This document shows positions 42,535 to 50,971 of a stretch of DNA of 64,000 bases, piece by piece. A program made the translations under genes and the position numbers. This DNA comes from UBA868 sp016776875 (lineage in GTDB: Bacteria; Pseudomonadota; Gammaproteobacteria; Arenicellales; UBA868): assembly GCA_051201585.1 (NCBI GenBank), contig CP179198.1:1674001-1738000 (forward strand), written 5' to 3'. The notes beneath the pieces were generated by a model. That model saw nothing but the letters and a program-made list of their open reading frames with translations, did no database searches and was not told where the DNA came from. The first letter of the stretch is position 1. Each line of letters begins with the position of its first letter.

Positions 42535-43878
42535 TCAACTCCATGGAAACGGACTGTTCGATACGGGATGTAAATCTCCATCCGCATATCGCGAAAATCG
42601 AAAAGGCTTCATCAATTCGCTTCTGACTCCGGTCAACTCTTCGGCAACCAGTTTACCGACACCAAGCATTTTGTAACCATGATTGGAATCCGCAACCACG
42701 TAACAGTTTTCACAAAAAATATCAAAAACCGGGAAACTATCCGGGGTAAATGCCCCAATACCACCGGAGGGCTCATCCTTATAAAGCGGCATCTGGCCCT
42801 CAAAGCGCTTTTGGCAGTGAGCCAGTGCCGAGCACCACATATGGGCAAATTCGGGGCCGACGACAAAATCGGGAGAGTCAGGCCCGTAAGGATCCACCGC
42901 CACATGGTCAGGGTCAGTTTCGACCTTAAACGGTGCAGCACCACCCTGAATGCCGTCAAAGTGAAAGTCGGGTTTGTAATAAATGCCCCACATCTCTTCG
43001 GTGATCAGCGTGCCGTCAACACTCGAGAAAAGCGGCGCATCGGAATCAACATGAATCACAGGTGGCATTACGCCATCGTTTGTGCGTTGCATCTTTGGAT
43101 CAACACCCAAAGTGCCTTCCTGCAATGACCAGAACACCCACATTGGAATGCCGGCATGGATCAAGCCATCTTTCGCCTTAATGTTCACCTCATGCGGCAG
43201 GTCGAGCATTTCCCAGAACTGCTTGACCCAAGGTCCAGTTGCCACCACAACAAATTCACAATGGATGTTGCCCTTATCAGTCTGAACAGAACGAATCGCC
43301 TCGGATCCACTATCACGTTCAAACCCCGTCACTGCCACTCCCGTCAGTATTCGAACCCCCTCTGCCTCTGCCTTGGCTGCCAACCCATACATTGCTCGGG
43401 TATTGTTTGAGTAGCCACCAGATTTCTCATGCAAGACTGAGGTGATACCTTGAGCCTGCCAGTCATCAAACAACCCCTTCATATAGTGGGTCGACTCTTT
43501 CGCACCTTCAATAAAAACCGATTCGTAGCCGATCGCTTTCTGTTGCTCAGCGATACTCGCAACATCCTCGCGCATTATTTCCGGACTAATTTGCATGTAT
43601 CCAACAGGGTGATAACTGTACGCCTCAGCATCACTTTCCCAAACGCTAACGCTATGCGCCATCAACTCCCGCATCGCCGGCTGGAAATAGTTGTTCCGGA
43701 CAACACCGCAGGCAATTCCAGAAGCGCCAGCAGCAATAGAGGTTTTGTCGATGACCAGAATATCTTCGCCGCTCCCCAGTCCTTTGCTTTTGAGGTTGCG
43801 CGCTAAATGATAAGCAGTACTCAATCCATGAATACCAGCTCCGATAATGACGTATTTAGAGTTCGTGGGAAAAGCCAT
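42535..43878 (-). CDS. FAD-dependent oxidoreductase, sarcosine oxidase beta / MgdA-like
   Basis: 447 aa of the DAO/sarcosine-oxidase-beta family. FAD site YVIIGAGIHGLSTAYHLARN at the N-terminus, TSIAAGASGIACGVVRNNYF in the place where SoxB proteins bind their second flavin, VVVATGPWVKQFW in the middle, and FDIFCENCYVVADSNHGYKMLG near the end. In known methylamine clusters the related MgdA works with MgdB, C and D as N-methylglutamate dehydrogenase. Those three genes are absent here, so the protein may act alone, or with subunits elsewhere. It heads the operon FAD oxidoreductase, GS-like, mgsA-B-C, 129-aa protein, and is divergent from the GntR regulator, with a likely operator between them. 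Confidence 0.82.
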   Translation of the reverse strand: MAFPTNSKYVIIGAGIHGLSTAYHLARNLKSKGLGSGEDILVIDKTSIAAGASGIACGVVRNNYFQPAMRELMAHSVSVWESDAEAYSYHPVGYMQISPEIMREDVASIAEQQKAIGYESVFIEGAKESTHYMKGLFDDWQAQGITSVLHEKSGGYSNNTRAMYGLAAKAEAEGVRILTGVAVTGFERDSGSEAIRSVQTDKGNIHCEFVVVATGPWVKQFWEMLDLPHEVNIKAKDGLIHAGIPMWVFWSLQEGTLGVDPKMQRTNDGVMPPVIHVDSDAPLFSSVDGTLITEEMWGIYYKPDFHFDGIQGGAAPFKVETDPDHVAVDPYGPDSPDFVVGPEFAHMWCSALAHCQKRFEGQMPLYKDEPSGGIGAFTPDSFPVFDIFCENCYVVADSNHGYKMLGVGKLVAEELTGVRSELMKPFRFSRYADGDLHPVSNSPFPWS

Positions 43879-44063
43879 TTCGAGGGGTCTCCGAGTTCTC
43901 TTGATAAAGTTCCGACCGGGTCAGATCCGCGGTCGTTTTTAATCAGCCGACTCCACTAGTCTGCCTTGGCCGGACCCAAAGAGAATGTACCAAAACCACA
44001 CCTTTAAACTAAGAGCTCAACTTGCTTGGTTAATTTTTTTCCTATTTTTTACATATATTTTAT

Positions 44064-44077
44064 CTTATGATCATAAG
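44064..44077. promoter_or_regulatory. Perfect 14-bp palindrome, candidate GntR operator
   Basis: CTTATGATCATAAG reads the same on both strands. It lies in the 294-base gap between the divergent FAD oxidoreductase gene and the GntR regulator, 96 bases from the regulator start, in an AT-rich stretch. FadR/FCD-type regulators usually bind short palindromes of this size beside their own gene. A second short palindrome, ACCAATTGGT, is at 44117-44126. Confidence 0.6.
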
Positions 44078-44172
44078 AACTAGAAAAATGAGTTACTTAT
44101 GGAATACCGAATTTATACCAATTGGTGTTTTGGTTTTATACTGGCGGAAGTGTCAGCCCAGGGCGTTAAAGA

Positions 44173-44916
44173 ATGAACAATCGAACCCTAACCGGAGTCC
44201 AGTCCACCGATGAATCGTCGCCTTTACCGAAAGCCGTTTCCGTTCGCGGTTCAGCGGGAGTCGCTGCAAGCCTGAGACGAGCCATCTTCGACCGAACTTA
44301 CGACTTTAATGAGCGACTGCCCGCGGAGCGGGAACTCGCTGAAATTTTTAAGACTTCGCGAGGCACAATTCGAGAAGCGCTTAGACAACTCGAAGATCTT
44401 GGAATTGTCGATCGCCAAGTCGGCAGTGGCACCTTTGTGACCTATCGCGAATTCTCCGAGCATTCCAAAATAGCCGATGTAACAAGTCCGCTAGAACTCA
44501 TCGAAGTTCGGCTCGGAATTGAGCCACAGATTGTCCGGCTTGCCGTCGCTAACGCAACAGCTATCGATTTGGAACGAATGCGAGAAGCGCTATTAAAAGT
44601 AGAAGCGGCTTCTAGCGATGCCGAGGATTTTTCTAAATCAGACGCCGAATTTCATCTTGCGCTAGCGGAGTGCACCCGAAATCGATTGATGGTCTGGCTT
44701 TACCAATTGATCAATGAAACAAGAACACACGATCAGTGGGTGGCAATGAAAGAATCTATTTTAATTCCCGATCGAATTTCAAAATATAACGCTCATCATC
44801 GACATCTATTTAACATGATCGCGAAACGTGATCTGCATTCGGCTCTAGACACAATATATGAGCACCTTGATCAAGCTCGAAACGATTTGGTTGGGGCCAG
44901 CCATCGTGGTCGTTAA
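44173..44916 (+). CDS. GntR-family regulator, FadR/FCD type
   Basis: 247 aa. The winged-helix domain covers about residues 25-95 (VAASLRRAIFDRTYDFNERLPAERELAEIFKTS split here as DFNERLPAERELAEIFKT, then RGTIREALRQLEDLGIV and GSGTFV). The FCD ligand domain follows, with the usual acid and histidine metal or ligand positions in ELIEVRLGIEPQIVRLA, DAEFHLALAECTRN and NAHHRHLFNMIAKRD. It stands divergently to the second amine module and probably represses it, sensing a small carboxylated compound such as a glutamate derivative. Its stop is one base from the end of the convergent 189-aa gene. Confidence 0.9.
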   Translation: MNNRTLTGVQSTDESSPLPKAVSVRGSAGVAASLRRAIFDRTYDFNERLPAERELAEIFKTSRGTIREALRQLEDLGIVDRQVGSGTFVTYREFSEHSKIADVTSPLELIEVRLGIEPQIVRLAVANATAIDLERMREALLKVEAASSDAEDFSKSDAEFHLALAECTRNRLMVWLYQLINETRTHDQWVAMKESILIPDRISKYNAHHRHLFNMIAKRDLHSALDTIYEHLDQARNDLVGASHRGR

Positions 44917-44917
44917 T

Positions 44918-45487
44918 CTAGCCAGCCCGCAGACCCTCTTCTAACGTTGCCGAATCCCATCTGGGTGTGAAACCTAAAACCGTGAAATCAGGGGGAATCC
45001 GGGGATTAAACAAAGCATTATGCCAATAGGTCGCCTGGTAAGACTCGCTATCCGGTTTCAGTAGTTCAACGCGACACTCCATCTTAAATCGGGAGCCAAA
45101 CTGCGTGAAATCAAGCCTACAGGCGCCGCTCGCGCGCAATGCCCGCGCGAGCAGGCTGTTGGGACTGAAAGAGCCCGTTAACTGATCTGAAAATTCATTT
45201 GCTCGCTGATAATACGTCGACGATAGAAACTTAATAGCGGCTTTATATCGATCTGCAGGATCATGAGTTTTTCGCACCATATGCCGAAACTGGGCGATAT
45301 CCTCAGACGGGCTAGCGTGAATCAGCAACAGGGTAACCGGTTCCGAAAAATTTTGACCATCCACAAGAGATACGTTTGGGCGCATACCCTCTGTTGGCCG
45401 ACCATCGCCAACTCGCATCGCACGCTGTCTGACGAGACATTGCCACGCCAGAAATTTTTTTCTTATATCATCATCTACTAATTCCAT
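44918..45487 (-). CDS. 189-aa protein of unknown function
   Basis: A soluble protein without signal or membrane segment: MELVDDDIRKKFLAWQCLVR, MRVGDGRPTEGMRPNV, TLLLIHASPSEDIAQFRHMV, KFLSSTYYQRANEFSDQLTG, FGSRFKMECRVELLK, YWHNALFNPRIPPDFTVLGF. I know no family for it. The composition and the ordered alternation of helices and strands suggest a real folded protein. It ends one base from the GntR gene, convergent, and therefore lies at the edge of the amine island. The last residues (TPRWDSATLEEGLRAG) form a short tail. It could be a housekeeping gene that borders the island or an unrecognised part of it. Confidence 0.6.
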   Translation of the reverse strand: MELVDDDIRKKFLAWQCLVRQRAMRVGDGRPTEGMRPNVSLVDGQNFSEPVTLLLIHASPSEDIAQFRHMVRKTHDPADRYKAAIKFLSSTYYQRANEFSDQLTGSFSPNSLLARALRASGACRLDFTQFGSRFKMECRVELLKPDSESYQATYWHNALFNPRIPPDFTVLGFTPRWDSATLEEGLRAG

Positions 45488-45681
45488 ACCTCATCACCTT
45501 TTGAATTTAATTTATTTGAAAGGTTAAATTGTCTGAGAAAAATCTTTATGCATTGTTATTGATCGGAAACACAAACCTTTTGCTCTTTGGTAAACAGCAA
45601 TATCTGTAGTACGATTCGCCGCGATCTTTTAAAACGCTCTACGTTATTTGCTTATCATAATCGGAGATCAGTAAACAAACT

Positions 45682-46479
45682 ATGCCTAACAAACCATCGT
45701 CACCCTCATTTTTTATCGATATTGATGGGGTTTTATATGGAGGAGGTGTGCCAACTGAAAAAGGGCCTCAAGTACTTGAATATTTAAGAGAGCGAAATTT
45801 CAAATTTTTGCTTGTGACTAACACCTCTCGGATGACAAGAACACAAATAGCGAGAAAACTTTTTAATCTGGGCTATCAAGTTCAAGAGGAAGAGATTTTT
45901 CCGACGTCCACAGCGGCCGCGGAATACCTTCGAAAACGCTTCAAAAAAGCGGGCTGCTTTGTTATCGGCGACGACAGTTTAAGAGAAGTTTTGGAAGAAC
46001 ACGGCCATCGGACCTTCGTCGAAGAAGAGCCTGCAGATGCTATTGTGATCGGGCAAAGCAAGTGGGCAGACTTTCGTCAAATCGATATCGCTCGACGACT
46101 AGTGGTTGACGGCGCTGAAGTAGTCGCTTTACATCGAGACCTGACATGGCCTGACGGCGATGTCACTCGTATTGCATTGGGCCCCATCGTTGCGGCAATC
46201 GAATCGGTTATTGACCAACCCGTTACTATAATAGGGAAACCCGAAAAGAAATTTTTCACTGCAGCCCTTAACCACGCAAAATTCCAACGAAAGGACACCA
46301 TTATGATCGGCGACAGCGTTCAATCTGACATCAAAGGGGCAATTGATTCTGGATTGAAAAGTCTTTTAGTCCGAACCGGAAATGGCACTAACGAGTTTAT
46401 TCCGGCTGATTGCGGTGGAGAACTAGCGACCATCGCAGACCTTCCCGGTTGGTGCGAAAAAAATCTACCAAAACCATAG
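45682..46479 (+). CDS. HAD-IIA family phosphatase (NagD/HDHD2-like)
   Basis: 265 aa. Motif I is FFIDIDGVLYGGGVP (DxDG), motif II LLVTNTSRMTR, the cap contains DAIVIGQSKWADFRQID, motif III is the Lys in IIGKPEKKFF, and motif IV is TIMIGDSVQSDIKGAIDSG. The order and spacing (cap of C2a type between motifs II and III) are those of the NagD/LHPP/HDHD2 branch, which hydrolyses small phosphate esters; the substrate is not evident. It is on the plus strand, divergent from the 189-aa gene with 194 bases between them, and followed by an ABC exporter after 38 bases. Confidence 0.88.
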   Translation: MPNKPSSPSFFIDIDGVLYGGGVPTEKGPQVLEYLRERNFKFLLVTNTSRMTRTQIARKLFNLGYQVQEEEIFPTSTAAAEYLRKRFKKAGCFVIGDDSLREVLEEHGHRTFVEEEPADAIVIGQSKWADFRQIDIARRLVVDGAEVVALHRDLTWPDGDVTRIALGPIVAAIESVIDQPVTIIGKPEKKFFTAALNHAKFQRKDTIMIGDSVQSDIKGAIDSGLKSLLVRTGNGTNEFIPADCGGELATIADLPGWCEKNLPKP

Positions 46480-46517
46480 CAAGCTAGCCTTGCTAGTCAG
46501 ATCTAAATCTCAGCATC

Positions 46518-47432
46518 TTGGCAACAAATAAGCCTCTTGTACACTGCAGAAATCTGGAAAAGCATTTCGGGGATCTCACGGCGGTCAATCGACTCAGTTT
46601 CGATATAAAAACCCAAAGTTGCTTCGGCATTTTAGGGCCAAACGGAGCCGGAAAAACAACCACGCTTCGGATGCTGTTGGGGCAGTCGCCCAGAAGCGGC
46701 GGCGTTCTGGAGATTTTCGGAAAAGACATCAATGTCGATTTGAAATCAATTCGCCAAAAGACCGGAATCGTTCCGCAAGCGGACAACCTGGATCCCGATT
46801 TTACGGTCGCTGAAAACTTGTCAATTTACGGAAGTTACTTCCGTCTCAGTCAAAAGCGCCTGGTCAGTCGCATTCCGGAACTGCTTGAAATGGTCCAGCT
46901 TTCAGATCGTGCCGATTGTCGAATCAGCACGCTTTCTGGTGGCATGCAGCGTCGCCTCACGCTCGCACGGGCGCTCGTAAATGACCCTGAATTATTGGTT
47001 CTCGATGAGCCCACAACAGGACTTGACCCTCAGGCACGGCATATGATCTGGTCATTGGTTCATCAAATGAAACGGTCTGGTAAAACAATCCTGCTGACGA
47101 CCCACTATATGGAGGAAGCAGAAAGACTCTGTGACGAACTGATTATCATTGACCATGGACGATTGCTGGCTCAGGGCAGCCCGGTCGACCTAATCAAGCA
47201 GTACTGCGAGACGGATGTAGTCGAAATTCGGGGTGACGCTGCGTTGGCAATTGCTCGCGATCTTCCCGAATCATTCCGATGCGACCGCTCTGGCGACAGC
47301 CTCTACATCTATTCTAGCGACACATTGCGCCTCCTCGAGTGGGCTGAATCACTCCAAGACCTAACCTCCCTTCATCGAAAAACCGGACTCGAAGATGTGT
47401 TCTTGCGGCTCACCGGTCGAGGATTACGATGA
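46518..47432 (+). CDS. ABC-2 type exporter, ATP-binding protein (NodI/DrrA-like)
   Basis: 304 aa with a TTG start and no strong ribosome site; translation may start slightly later. Walker A is GPNGAGKTTTLRMLLG, signature LSGGMQRRLTLARALV, Walker B LLVLDEPTTGLDPQ, switch LTTHYMEEAERLCDELIII. The C-terminal part (GDAALAIARDLPESF, LEDVFLRLTGRGL) is that of the NodI/DrrA group. Its stop overlaps the permease start by four bases (ATGA), so the two form one exporter. Substrates of this group are lipo-oligosaccharides, drugs or other hydrophobic compounds; the present one is unknown. Confidence 0.9.
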   Translation: MATNKPLVHCRNLEKHFGDLTAVNRLSFDIKTQSCFGILGPNGAGKTTTLRMLLGQSPRSGGVLEIFGKDINVDLKSIRQKTGIVPQADNLDPDFTVAENLSIYGSYFRLSQKRLVSRIPELLEMVQLSDRADCRISTLSGGMQRRLTLARALVNDPELLVLDEPTTGLDPQARHMIWSLVHQMKRSGKTILLTTHYMEEAERLCDELIIIDHGRLLAQGSPVDLIKQYCETDVVEIRGDAALAIARDLPESFRCDRSGDSLYIYSSDTLRLLEWAESLQDLTSLHRKTGLEDVFLRLTGRGLR

Positions 47433-48208
47433 TCAAACTCCATCCCCCAAAATTTCGATTAGAAGCATTGGCGGTGTGGCGACGAAACGCGCTGGTCTGG
47501 AAACGACTGATGGCGGCGAGTCTTTTACTTCACTTCGGCGAACCACTCCTGTACCTGATCGGCATTGGCTATGGCCTGGGTCGATTTGTTGGCGAGATTG
47601 ACGGCATACCGTACTTCACCTTTCTCGCTTCAGGCTTTATCGCATGGTCCGCAATGAACGTGGCCAGTATGGAATCAATGTGGTCTGTATACACCCGAAT
47701 GGTTCCCCAGCAGACTTATGAAGCCATCCTCGCAACACCCGCCACTGTCGACGATATTGTAATGGGCGAACTGCTCTGGTGCGGTACTAAGAGTCTTGTT
47801 AGCGGCAGCGCGATCCTCGCTGTAGCAGCAATGCTGGGCGCTGTTCATGATTGGACAGCGATTTTTACACTACCGATAATATTCCTGACAGGGCTTTGCT
47901 TCGCAGCGCCTGGGTTAATCGTGACTGCCTATGCCAAGGCTTACGAAAACTTTAATTTTTATATGACGCTTGTGATGACGCCGATGTTTATTTTATGTGG
48001 CGTCTGGTATCCCATTACGACACTGCCAGAGCCTGTGCAAATGGTCGTAGAATTTCTCCCGCTGACTCACGCGATTTCGATTATTAGACCAATAGTCGTT
48101 GGAGCACCCATTGAGAACTTGGCTGTACACCTCGGCGCATTACTTCTATTCGGCGCGACTTGCACCTGGATTGCGGTGGCGTTAATTCGTCGACGCCTCG
48201 TTCAGTGA
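47429..48208 (+). CDS. ABC-2 type exporter, permease (NodJ-like)
   Basis: 259 aa with six predicted membrane helices and the ABC-2 family pattern: LHFGEPLLYLIGIGYGLG, YFTFLASGFIAWSAMN, RMVPQQTYEAILATPAT before helix 3, and the C-terminal MTPMFILCGVWYPITTLPEP with FLPLTHAISIIRPIV. NodJ-like proteins pair with NodI-like ATPases as encoded just upstream. The gene ends six bases before the convergent btuD gene, and I see no hairpin terminator in this tight junction. Confidence 0.9.
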   Translation: MIKLHPPKFRLEALAVWRRNALVWKRLMAASLLLHFGEPLLYLIGIGYGLGRFVGEIDGIPYFTFLASGFIAWSAMNVASMESMWSVYTRMVPQQTYEAILATPATVDDIVMGELLWCGTKSLVSGSAILAVAAMLGAVHDWTAIFTLPIIFLTGLCFAAPGLIVTAYAKAYENFNFYMTLVMTPMFILCGVWYPITTLPEPVQMVVEFLPLTHAISIIRPIVVGAPIENLAVHLGALLLFGATCTWIAVALIRRRLVQ

Positions 48209-48214
48209 TTTTCG

Positions 48215-48982
48215 CTAAGCCGGAATAAAAAACGACCGGTCGCCGAGCGTCAATTCTTGCAAGGGGTATCGCAGTAGCGTCGATAGATTTTCTGTGGTAG
48301 CGACTGCAGATGTCTCGCCCTGCAGGGTGCTTCCATCGCCACAGAGGCATAACAAATGATCGCTGAATCTGATTGCAAGGTTAAGATCATGCATGACCAT
48401 GACGACAGCACGCCCCTCGGCACGCCACTTTTTCAATGCGCCTTGAAGCAGGTTAATCTGATAGTGAAGATCCAAATGATTGACCGGCTCATCGAGCAGA
48501 ATCGTCTGCGCGTTCTGTGCCAACGTAGCGGCAAGCTTTACCCGGCGACGCTCTCCACCTGACAACGAGCCGACATCCCTGTGCATTAACGCTTCCAGTC
48601 CCATCTGGGAAAGACTCTCGACCACGATATCCTGGTCGTCCCGAGTCGGACCCCCCCAACGAGAAATCCAAGGATGGCGAGCACTCATGACAAAGTCATA
48701 TGCGCGAGTTGCAATAGGCGCCTGCGCTTGCTGAAACAAAATGCTCACTTTTTGCCCGCGGGTTTTGGCTGCAAGAGAGTCGAGCGTTACGCCATCGAAC
48801 TTGATCTGCCCTCCCACAGGATCTCTTAATCCTGCGAGCGTGTGGAGTAGTGTTGTTTTGCCCACCCCGTTACGACCGAGCACAGACCAGACTTCCCCAG
48901 GCTTCACATTTAAAGTCAGATCGTCACAGATACTTTGCTCGCCGATGCGTAGATTCAGGCGCTGAACTTCCAGAGGCATCAT
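48215..48982 (-). CDS. btuD: Vitamin B12 ABC transporter ATP-binding protein
   Basis: 255 aa, of the FecE/BtuD group. Walker A is GRNGVGKTTLLHTLAG, signature LSGGERRRVKLAATLA, Walker B TILLDEPVNHLD, switch VVMVMHDLNLAIRFSDHLLC. The start overlaps the btuC stop by four bases (ATGA). It is the last gene of btuB-coq7-btuF-btuC-btuD. The cobalamin riboswitch upstream of btuB makes B12 the likely cargo; heme or siderophore ATPases are very similar, so the cargo call rests on context. Confidence 0.88.
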   Translation of the reverse strand: MMPLEVQRLNLRIGEQSICDDLTLNVKPGEVWSVLGRNGVGKTTLLHTLAGLRDPVGGQIKFDGVTLDSLAAKTRGQKVSILFQQAQAPIATRAYDFVMSARHPWISRWGGPTRDDQDIVVESLSQMGLEALMHRDVGSLSGGERRRVKLAATLAQNAQTILLDEPVNHLDLHYQINLLQGALKKWRAEGRAVVMVMHDLNLAIRFSDHLLCLCGDGSTLQGETSAVATTENLSTLLRYPLQELTLGDRSFFIPA

Positions 48983-49974
48983 GACGGAATGCTCAGGCCC
49001 CGACGTCGGAGCAGATATAGAAAAACAGGCACCCCGATAAATGAGGTGATGACACCGACCGGTAACTGCTGTGGTGCAATGACCGTCCGGGCAATCATCT
49101 CGGCGATCACGAGTAAAGTGCCGCCCGCTAGCGCTGAGACCGGAATCAGTAATCGATGCCTTGAACCAATAATCAGGCGCATCATGTGAGGAACGACAAG
49201 ACCGATAAATCCGACCGGCCCTGCAAGCGTAACCGAGGCCGCCGTTAAAAGACTTGCTGCTAATAAAATGATTAACCGCAGCGCCGACGTATTTAAGCCA
49301 AGCGAACGCGCTCTCAGGTCTCCTTCCAGGAGCAGGTCAAGATCTCTCGCCACAATAAAACCGGCAATTAAAACCGCAAGCAAAACAAGGACCCGAATGA
49401 ATCCGGGCCATTCCGGGCGAAGATCGCCCATCAACCAAAAAAGCATTCCCTGAATCTGGGTTGCTTCCCCCAAAGACAGAAAAAATCCAATCAATGCGCC
49501 CCATCCTGACGCCAGCACGATACCGGTCAACAACAGTCGTGACGATCCCCAATCGCCGGAAGTCCTCGCCAGAACAATGAGCAGCACAATCGAAAAACCC
49601 GCTCCCATTGTTGCCGCAATCGGCACCGCGGAAAACGGGAAACCGAGCAACATGACGATTAGGGCAAAGGCCGCAGACCCCCCCGAGACTCCCAGCACAT
49701 AGGGATCTGCCAACGGATTTCGAAGCAGTACCTGCATCATGACGCCAGCGACGGCCAAGGAACTGCCCACGACAAAAGCGCTAAACGCTCGCGGGAGGCG
49801 TAACTCCAGCACCACCATCGTGGTCATACTGACGGTTCCCGATCGAAAGAAACTAATCAAGTCATTCCAGACAACAGAAACACTGCCGATCAAGAGCGAG
49901 AGTCCAAGCGCGGCGATCGAAAAAACCAACAAGACGGCAATCGTCAACCGCTGATATCGATGTGAGTTTTTCAC
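48979..49974 (-). CDS. btuC: Vitamin B12 ABC transporter permease (FecCD/BtuC family)
   Basis: 331 aa with about ten membrane helices, typical for BtuC. Family blocks are VLELRLPRAFSAFVVGSSLA, MQVLLRNPLADPYVLGVSGG, GDWGSSRLLLTGIVLASGWG, LGLNTSALRLIILLAASLLT, GPVGFIGLVVPHMMRLIIGS and PQQLPVGVITSFIGVPVFLYLL. The GFIGLVVPH element is the coupling loop that docks on the ATPase. It lies 29 bases behind btuF and overlaps btuD by four bases. Confidence 0.92.
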   Translation of the reverse strand: MKNSHRYQRLTIAVLLVFSIAALGLSLLIGSVSVVWNDLISFFRSGTVSMTTMVVLELRLPRAFSAFVVGSSLAVAGVMMQVLLRNPLADPYVLGVSGGSAAFALIVMLLGFPFSAVPIAATMGAGFSIVLLIVLARTSGDWGSSRLLLTGIVLASGWGALIGFFLSLGEATQIQGMLFWLMGDLRPEWPGFIRVLVLLAVLIAGFIVARDLDLLLEGDLRARSLGLNTSALRLIILLAASLLTAASVTLAGPVGFIGLVVPHMMRLIIGSRHRLLIPVSALAGGTLLVIAEMIARTVIAPQQLPVGVITSFIGVPVFLYLLRRRGLSIPS

Positions 49975-50003
49975 CGTACGGGTTGCAATGCTGTTTTACG
50001 CAT

Positions 50004-50948
50004 TTATTGAAGGCGCACGCGCGCTAAATCCATCTTCTCACAAAGCTCGGTCATGGCAAGAACAATCCGTGGCCCCATTCGGGCAATGTGATCCGCATCA
50101 ATTGAAATAAGATTCTGCGAGGCAACAGCAGTCATCGCTGGCCACTGACTCCACCTGGATACCGGCGACGCATCCGCTGTTTCTGTCAGGCCGCCCACAA
50201 TCACATCCGGGTCCGCATTAAGCACCGCTTCGACCGACACAACCACGCTGGTCGTTGGTAATTCTGAGAACACATTAACGCCGCCACAGTCTTCGATAAG
50301 CTGGGAAACGACGTGCGTACCGTTTAATGTATAAATTGGATGATCCCATACCTGATAAAAAACACGAACCGGCTTTTTTTTCGCGTATCGCCGACGCAAC
50401 TCTGCAATTTTACGCTCAAAATCTCGAGCCTGGGACTCAGCGATCTGCACTTTATCCATCAGGAAACCGAGTTGTCGGATCAACGCTGCAATCTCCTCCA
50501 ACGTGCCCGGATTACTCTCAAAAACATTGAAACCCAAGCGCCTTATCATCGATAAGTCAGCCTCATGGTTTCCCTGTTTCCACCCCAAAACGAGGTCAGG
50601 TTTCAACGAGATAATTTTTTCTAAATCGAGCAAGCGATGACTCCCGACTCTCGGCAGCGAAAGAGCAGCGGCCGGGAAGTCGCTAGACGCCATCACGCCC
50701 ACCAGGGATTCGCCGGCGCCGATATGAAACATGATTTCGGTCAGGTGCGGCGCCAAACTGATCACTCGTTCGGCCGGCACCTCAAATTGAGAAAGTACGC
50801 CGTGATCAATTTCTGATGCCGGGGCGTGAGACGAACTAGACCCCATCACGATGAGTAAAAAAAATATTGCCGACAACAAACCACAAATCGCACGGATCGC
50901 CTGTCCGACTGCAATCGGGGCGATCTGAATGTTTGGGTCACCCATCAC
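50004..50948 (-). CDS. btuF: Vitamin B12 periplasmic binding protein
   Basis: 314 aa, class III binding protein. The N-terminus carries an uncleaved-looking signal stretch (AIRAICGLLSAIFFLLIVMG). The mature part begins VISLAPHLTEIMFHIGAGES and continues GVMASSDFPAAALSLPRVGS and LEKIISLKPDLVLGWKQGN, which matches BtuF closely; the second lobe has RVFYQVWDHPIYTLNGTHVV and DPDVIVGGLTE. A Trp in the LGWKQGN and VWDHP positions fits the corrin-binding cleft. It lies between coq7 and btuC within the riboswitch-controlled operon. Confidence 0.9.
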   Translation of the reverse strand: MMGDPNIQIAPIAVGQAIRAICGLLSAIFFLLIVMGSSSSHAPASEIDHGVLSQFEVPAERVISLAPHLTEIMFHIGAGESLVGVMASSDFPAAALSLPRVGSHRLLDLEKIISLKPDLVLGWKQGNHEADLSMIRRLGFNVFESNPGTLEEIAALIRQLGFLMDKVQIAESQARDFERKIAELRRRYAKKKPVRVFYQVWDHPIYTLNGTHVVSQLIEDCGGVNVFSELPTTSVVVSVEAVLNADPDVIVGGLTETADASPVSRWSQWPAMTAVASQNLISIDADHIARMGPRIVLAMTELCEKMDLARVRLQ

Positions 50949-50971
50949 GCCACACGACTCCGGAAAGTGAG

